NCBI GenBank assembly: GCA_020796225.1
Contig: CM036762.1
Coordinates: 56,950,240 to 57,014,239 of the forward strand
DNA length: 64,000 nt
Reading direction: 5' to 3'
Origin: Arion vulgaris
Lineage: Eukaryota; Mollusca; Gastropoda; Stylommatophora; Arionidae
Shown here: positions 57,421 to 64,000 of the stretch, piece by piece
Layout of the letters: each line of letters begins with the position of its first letter
How positions within the stretch are numbered: position 1 is the first letter of the stretch
Translations under genes and position numbers: made by a program
The notes under the pieces: model-generated
Told to the model about the DNA's origin: nothing
Database searches by the model: none
The model's input: the letters and a program-made list of their open reading frames with translations, nothing else

Positions 57421-58398
57421 TGGCTCATAGGAACACGAGAGGTGGAAAAATGTGTGAGGATGCTATGTTAGAGGTTGCACCTCAGGAGCAATTACGCCCT
57501 GCTGCTGCCCTGTCTGAACCTCAGGTTCAGATTAGGGGTGTTTTCCCAGAGGTCTCGGCATTGCCATCAGCTCCGTGGAACTTTCCTCGTCCACCATGCA
57601 GACCCATGCGAACGTTCGGAGTTCGTGATGGTCCTTCCGTGGAGGAGTTTGTGAGAGACATCCGTCTCTATTGGAGATACTATGGTCTTGAGGGCCAGGA
57701 CAGGGTAGATGCTCTGTTCGACAATGTTGCCGACGATGTTCGACAGGAGCTCGAGATTCAAAGGATGACGAATAAGGATCCGGAGACCCTATTAGATGGT
57801 CTCCTGAGGGTCTTTGGGGACACTAGGTCGGCCCAGGCTCTCCTGTCTGTTTTCTTTGCGTCATCCCAGAGGGCAGGGAGTCATGCTCAATTACTCCCAT
57901 CGTCTGGCGGGCCTTTTCGAAAAGGTCACCGCAGCTCAGACTCGGGAGGGTTCAGTTCCCCTAGATCCCAACAATCTGCGGGATCGGTTTATCGCGTCCC
58001 TGGACAACAGGCTTTGCTCTGGCATATTAATGGCCAAGGTGGCGGGAACCCCATCCACCACCTTCCTGCATTGCCGCGATGATGCCTTGCGGTGGGAGTT
58101 CAATCCCATCCCTGCAACTTCCCCCGTCTTGATTTCGGGAATGCGACAACGCGTGGCCAACCTAGAATCACAACGACACTCCGGTGCACACTGCCGTATC
58201 CCTGCCAGAACCTTCCCCTCCACGCCTCAGTCGGATCGGAATGGTTTTCGTCCGCAGAATCGCCTACAGGGTTACGCGAGGCGCGATAGAATAGAGCAAG
58301 TAGGGGTGATTATGGTTATTTCCTTTCACGACCATCCCCCAGGACAGCGTCACGATCCAGGATTCCAGTGTCTGGCCCTGAGGATCAGACCCCGCTAG
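57421..58398 (+). pseudogene. Gag-like capsid protein of an LTR retroelement, one frameshift
   Basis: Begins at an ATG (MAHRNTRGGKMCEDAML). A proline-rich stretch is followed by RTFGVRDGPSVEEFVRDI and LDGLLRVFGDTRSAQALL, and after a frameshift near 57870 by MLNYSHRLAGLFEKV, DPNNLRDRFIASLDNRL. This is the retrotransposon gag/PNMA-Arc type capsid pattern: an aromatic N-lobe helix, then a C-lobe with FG...LL..FF and YS..L..L. No zinc knuckle was found. About 325 codons in total. An unrelated ORF follows two bases after its stop. Confidence 0.75.
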
Positions 58399-58399
58399 T

Positions 58400-61391
58400 A
58401 TGGTCGGTCATGGATCGAATGATGGGCGGATTCTCCTCCGTTTGGTCCCTGTGTGTCAGTTTACGGGTCAAAGGCAAAGTGATACGTTTGAATCCATGTC
58501 TGGTGAAATGAGTGAGGATCCAGGTTTTCTTCAAGTCCGTTCCTGCATGCCAGAAATCGCGTGTCACGAAAATCCAGGCTATGAGTGTCATGACTGGAAC
58601 CGTCGTGAGTTGCGCGAGGAACACAATTTCCAGCAAATTTGGGATGACATATATCAGGAGAATAATGGCGTGGATATGATAGTTTCAAAAGTTGATAAGG
58701 TTTGTACGATACCAAACTTCTTGCTGGATTCTCCCTACGAGGCGGATGATGATTTTCAGGAAAGGTCCAATTTAGTATCCGCTGTTGATAGGTCATGTGA
58801 TGAGTCCGACATTTTACAAAATTTTCTCTGTATAGCAGAGGATGCTTCTCACGATAGCGAGAACATTGTATCCGTTGTCGATGAGCCTAATACTCCCCAA
58901 TATGTTCCATGCGTCGTCGAAGAGCAGTTTACAGACAGGCAGAACCATCCATTATTCGTTTGTGCAACAAGCAAGGAACAGGATGTTGGACAGCAAACTC
59001 CTGGTGTACCTGTGGTTGGTGACCACGATTACGTAGAGTGTGATATGGTGATATCTACTATTAGTTCAGAGGGGGTGCAGAATGTGAAACCGAAGAGTCA
59101 ATCGCCACCCTTTGAAAAGCCCCTCCATGAATACGGACAATGTGTAAGACATGTAAGTTCTGTAGATTTTAAGCAGTCAGCATTGATACATGAAGAAACT
59201 CATCTACTTCGACCTCATGGACAACACGGGATAGAGTCAAAGAGCACAAAAGCGACTCGTGTGAGTTTTAAAATTCCTAATCCAGGTTTTAAGAAATCAA
59301 ACCATGCTAAAGCAAAAGAGAAACGACAAGGCATTAACAAATCGATACGTGTTAAGTCACAAAAATGTATACCTACGTTAGTTGGCTCAGAAAGTAAGGG
59401 GTTAAATCGCAGGTATGCTGACAGGAGCGGTCAGTGTAGAAGTGCGAGGAGAAAAGCGAGGTGGCCCAGGTCCATCTTTGTGGGAGACACTGAAGATAAT
59501 TTAAACCTGGAGCACATTCGATGTTCGCCTGTACAAAAGCCGAACGATTTATTGGGATGTCGATCCAGTGACACGTTGGCGACAACACATGTACTTGAGG
59601 TCACTGGAATTCAGTGCAATCAAGAAGAGAAAAATGATTCAGAATCCAGTGAGTGTGCCTATGAGCATACTAAGAGTAATTGTTTTCCAGTGGCAAATTG
59701 TGAACGGAATAGTGAAAATAAACGTAAATCGCTATGTAAAAGCGTAAGACCATACAGGATAGATGCTAAATTTATGAGCACGGATTATGAGCGAAATATT
59801 AATTGCGACGCGATATGTGATTTTCAAATCTGGACACATTCAGAGCCAGTGCAAATTAGTTTTGATGTGCATAAGCATGTGCAATTTGACCTAAATTTTG
59901 TTGGTCGGAGGATAAACAATGTGTCGTTTCATGGTATATATATATGGAACTGCAGTAAAACTATTTGATTGGCAAAACACGTAATTACAAAGTACTGTAG
60001 TTTTACAAATTACAAAAACAATGACAAAATACAGCAACGTTTCGACCAACAAGGCCTTTATCAAGCAAACGAACAAACAGGAGTGACAAATTAAAATGAA
60101 ACACAAATGGACGACCAAATACAAACGTATCTAAGGAAAATCTGGAATAAAAACGAATAACGAAATAAATGTAACACAAAAACACACATAAAAACTAGAA
60201 ATAGAAAGGAAAAGAAACAATGAAACATCTAGTAAATATATAACTTGAATACATGCAACATATACCCATATAGATTACAAAGCATGGAAGAGAAAGTACT
60301 AAGAAGCATAAGAATGGAATATAACATGAATACATGCAACATATACCTATAGATTACAAGCATGGGAAGAGAAAGTACTAGAAGCATAAGAATGTAATAC
60401 GTTGAGCCCGCGTGGTCGCAAGGTACCATACAAAGAAATCAACCGATTCTCCAGAGCAAATCGACTGCGATCATCCGAGGAACATGATCGGATGGCTGTG
60501 ACCTGGACATCGTGAGCACCTAAATGGCCAGTATCATTGAAATGGGTGGCTACAGGGTCACAGAGCATTGGCGTATGTCGCGTAAGTGTTGGGCGAATCG
60601 GTCACTGAGCCTCTTGCCTGTCTCACCGATATAAGCCTTGTTACACCGCTTACAGATAATGGCATAGATAAGATTACGGGACTCGCATGTGAACCCATCG
60701 TCAATAAGAAACGTGCCTAAAGGAAAATATACAGTACGCGTCTGTATCACATAAGCACACGTGTTGCAACGCCGACGGCCACACTGGACAGTGCCAAAAG
60801 TTTCATGGGAAGTGTTGCGTCGATTCCAGGGTCAGGTCTGTGCAACAGAATACTATAGTGGTGATTGCGTTCTTTATGCTATTTTTTAGTGCTGGTGCCC
60901 TGTGTTCTCATCAGCATGGGTTGCAAGGGTTGATTCTTTCGATTTGTCAACGAGAGTATATTCCTCGCCCTCTCTATTTAATGTTTGGGGTTTTCGTTAT
61001 CCTTCACAGATTGCTTCGGGGTAGACGTAGCAGGAATGGTACACGTGATACCATTGACATGGCTCCCAGGGATGGTCCCGTGGGAAATATGTGCGATTAT
61101 GACCTGGACAACCATGCTTTACGCAACTTATACAAACCCACAAGGAAACCGAGCTTTAATAACAACTGGCCTGCGTTTTTGTTTAGATCCTGGGGAATTA
61201 TAATGATGGATCGGAAGCAATCTGTCGGAGTTTATATTAAATCACATAGAGTGATTATTTGGGTTTTTGTTTGGGTACGTGGAGATGGAAAGATGCATTG
61301 TCTTGCTTCTTTATTGCGGTTCTCCGATGTAAGGCTCCAGGTTTATTTGGGAATTTGGTGGATTCCTTGGCAATATTTGGATGGATGGTAA
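58400..61391 (+). pseudogene. Unrecognised long ORF with hydrophobic C-terminus, split by Penelope PLE-4
   Basis: About 510 codons (to 59934) are hydrophilic, Ser/Asp/Glu-rich then Lys/Arg-rich (KSNHAKAKEKRQGINKSI) with many Cys. The frame continues on the other side of the Penelope insertion for about 190 codons. These have two hydrophobic segments (VVIAFFMLFFSAGALC and LYLMFGVFVILHRLL), then a basic stretch. I see no protease, reverse transcriptase or integrase motif. It could be the membrane-type third gene of an LTR element or an unrelated passenger; the function is unknown. Confidence 0.5.
59935..60799 (-). mobile_element. Penelope-like element, truncated (PLE-4), with target duplication
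   Basis: Contains the terminal sequence and hammerhead-like motif (60031-60068) plus the GIY-YIG region (YIGETGKRLSDRFAQH), cut at GGACAGTGCCAAAA. GTTTCATGG at 59926-59934 and 60800-60808 is a 9-bp target duplication inside the long ORF. The copy contains a 60-bp repeat near 60260-60380. Confidence 0.88.
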
Positions 61392-61645
61392 TATTTCATT
61401 GATGAGGGTTATTTGATTGGGAATCAAATATTAGATATTGTTTGGTTCAACTTAAGATTGTTGGGTAATTGTAATACCTCAATGAGGCTACATTGTGTTG
61501 AATTGAATATATTTTGCTTATTTGGAATGTCAATTCATTCCTGTGGAATTGTTTAATGAAATTTAAATATCTAATGAAATTGTATAATGGGGATCCAAAT
61601 GTTGGATGTTTTAATTGATTAATTTAGTTGTAGTAACTCCTTTTT

Positions 61646-62140
61646 ATTACACAGTTGACTACAATATGTAGAATATTGTAGATTTTATTACACAGTTGAC
61701 TACAATATGTGGAATATTGTAGATTTCATTACACAGTTGACTACAATATGTGGAATATTGTAGATTTTATTACACAGTTGACTACAATATGTAGAATATT
61801 GTGGATTTTATTACACAGTTGACTACAATATGTGGAATATTGTAGATTTCATTACACAGTTGACTACAATATGTGGAATATTGTAGATTTTATTACACAG
61901 TTGACTACAATATGTAGAATATTGTGGATTTTATTACACAGTTGACTACAATATGTGGAATATTGTAGATTTTAATACACAGTTGACTACAATATGTAGA
62001 ATATTGTGGATTTTATTACACAATTGACTACAATATGTAGAATATTGTGGATTTTATTACACAGTTGACTACAATATGTGGAATATTGTAGATTTTAATA
62101 CACAGTTGACTACAATATGTAGAATATTGTGGATTTTATT
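61646..62140 (+). repeat. 41-bp minisatellite (ACACAGTTGACTACAATATG)
   Basis: Twelve copies of 41 bp with only a few alternating substitutions (TGGAA/TAGAA, GTAGA/GTGGA). The pattern suggests amplification in two-unit blocks. Confidence 0.95.
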
Positions 62141-62400
62141 ACATCATCGAGGTTGCGCTCTGTCGAATGCAATATATTTGACACATTTGGAATTGTTACT
62201 TTATTCCTTTGTGGTGATTTTATTGCCTCCTGAAGGTTATATGATGTCGATCCGGGTGTTTCGGATCCTTGGAGTTATGATTTGTTTAATTGACGGATTT
62301 GGTGTGGACTTGCGTCGCATGTACGTAATCCTACACTTTGATGTGTTAATTATGTTAATAAGAAGATGGGGAATTTTAACAGAAGAAGGTTAGGAGATAA
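62141..62400 (+). other. Spacer between two arrays
   Basis: Single-copy AT-rich sequence. An open stretch of hydrophobic codons (LLLYSFVVILLPPEG) resembles the hydrophobic end of the ORF upstream in composition only. Confidence 0.4.
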
Positions 62401-62409
62401 TGGAGCAGC

Positions 62410-63500
62410 GTTGAATATTGGACGTTTATAATGGAGTTTAATATTTGAAGCTCATTCATTCCCTGGGATTGGGAGATAGTTTATAATACCTCGTGGAGGT
62501 CTTATAATGGAGTTTAATATTTGAAGCTCATTCATTCCCTGGGATTGGGAGATAGTTAATAATACCTCGTGGAGGTCTTATAATGGAGTTTAATATTTGA
62601 AGCTCATTCATTCCCTGGGATTGGGAGATAGTTAATAATACCTCGTGGAGGTCTTATAATGGAGTTTAATATTTGAAGCTCATTCATTCCCTGGGATTGG
62701 GAGATAGTTAATAATACCTCGTGGGGGTCTTATAATGGAGTTTAATATTTGAAGCTCATTCATTCCCTGGGATTGGGAGATAGTTAATAATACCTCGTGG
62801 AGGTCTTATAATGGAGTTTAATATTTGCAGCTAATTCATTCCCTGGGATTGGGAGATAGTTAATAATACCTCGTGGAGGTCTTATAATGGAGTTTAATAT
62901 TTGAAGCTCATTCATTCCCTGGGATTGGGAGATAGTTAATAATACCTCGTGGAGGTCTTATAATGGAGTTTAATATTTGAAGCTCATTCATTCCCTGGGA
63001 TTGGGAGATAGTTAATATACCTCGTGGGGTCTTATAATGGAGTTTAATATTTGAAGCTCATTCATTCCCTGGGATTGGGAGATAGTTAATAATACCTCGT
63101 GGAGGTCTTATAATGGAGTTTAATATTTGCAGCTAATTCATTCCCTGGGATTGGGAGATAGTTAATAATACCTCGTGGAGGTCTTATAATGGAGTTTAAT
63201 ATTTGCAGCTAATTCATTCCTTGGGATTGGGAGATAGTTAATAATACCTCGTGGAGGTCTTATAATGGAGTTTAATATTTGCAGCTAATTCATTCCCTGG
63301 GATTGGGAGATGGTTAATAATACCTCATGGAGGTCTTATAATGGAGTTTAATATGTGAAGCTCATTCATTCCCTGGGATTGGGAGATGGTTAATAATACC
63401 TCGTGGAGGTCTTATAATGGAGTTTAATATTTGCAGCTAATTCATTCCCTGGGATTGGGAGATAGTTAATAATACCTCATGGAGGTCTTATAATGGAGTT
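62410..63500 (+). repeat. 76-bp minisatellite (GGTCTTATAATGGAGTTTAA)
   Basis: Fourteen copies of a 76-bp unit including TCATTCATTCCCTGGGATTG and AATAATACCTCGTGGA. Diverged single copies appear at 61420-61640 and 63500-63610, so the array grew from a sequence already present in the element. Confidence 0.95.
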
Positions 63501-63639
63501 GGTTGAACATTATGTATGTTTTTTTTAAATGAAATATTTTGAATATTGGGAGTTTGTTCATTCCCCTGGTATCGGGAGTTGGTTATTATTTCCTCACAGA
63601 GGTCCGATACTGTTGGTGATTTGACCAGTATAAAGATAT

Positions 63640-64000
63640 GTTTTTCATATCATGTTCAGTTTGTAATGAAAAAACAGAAGTAATGACATTCGCCAGAGAG
63701 GAAAACACTACCAACATCTCCATCGATAATCATCTACTAAATCAAGTAAAGATTTCACATACCTGGGGAGCATTTTTCAGCAAATGGAAGAATAACTAAT
63801 GAAATTCAACACAGATGCAACAAAGCAAATCAAATGATAGGCAAATGGCGCCAATTTTAAGATGCAAACACGTCACCATGAACACAAAAAGAGCAATGTT
63901 CAACACAATCTTTCTCCCCACATTATGTTACCAGTGCCAAACCTGGACGCTGACAACAAACGATAGAAGAAAACTAGTCACAACAGAGATGAAGTGTCTA
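63640..64000 (+). mobile_element. LINE-K fragment running off the window
   Basis: Matches the reverse transcriptase thumb: TTACCAGTGCCAAACCTGGA, then CGATAGAAGAAAACTAGTCA. It extends further 5' than the other LINE-K copies (CNEKTEVMTFARE). The window ends before the 3' end. Confidence 0.65.

Overview
The window looks like nuclear DNA of an invertebrate animal, most likely a mollusc and perhaps a gastropod. This is an inference from the intron-rich animal gene and from the mix of RTE-like, I/jockey-like and Penelope-like retroelements, tRNA-derived SINEs and hAT and Tc1/mariner DNA transposons. The sequence is AT-rich and packed with repeats. No bacterial-type operon, rRNA gene, functional tRNA gene or CRISPR array was seen.

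One ordinary host gene could be reconstructed. Sixteen exons on the minus strand between 428 and 33213 encode most of a secreted or membrane-type Xaa-Pro aminopeptidase (XPNPEP2-like, M24B family). Splice sites and reading phases agree at all 15 exon junctions. The first coding exon (signal peptide) was not found, and the last exons, carrying the catalytic His and Glu ligands, lie to the left of the window. The introns are 0.4 to 8 kb long and hold most of the mobile elements in the left half.

Left half (1-33 kb): XPNPEP2-like exons are separated by SINEs of at least four tRNA-derived families and by many LINE 3' fragments. A 2.8 kb inverted-repeat element (14074-16899) has termini built of TTTTGGCGC repeats and holds a nested hAT element (14671-16104). 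One SINE has an internal 30-bp unit expanded to about 17 copies (21627-22135). A Tc1/mariner-superfamily element (25259-29994) has 105-bp inverted repeats and an unusually long D-to-E spacing. Inside it sits a pair of inverted Penelope-like elements (27086-29630). A LINE follows at 30.2-32.2 kb.

Right half (33-64 kb): this is a field of transposon insertions and tandem arrays with periods of 33, 29, 15, 57, 49, 41 and 76 bp. It includes an RTE-like element with a clear target duplication (40317-41745) and a second inverted Penelope pair around a 2-kb minisatellite (48.9-55.4 kb). From 55390 there is a candidate LTR retroelement with a primer-binding-like site, a gag-like ORF and a long unrecognised ORF with hydrophobic segments. 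That ORF is interrupted by a fourth Penelope copy and followed by two tandem arrays. Nearly all element ORFs are broken by stops, frameshifts or nested insertions, so the window is a stratified record of insertions rather than a set of active elements.
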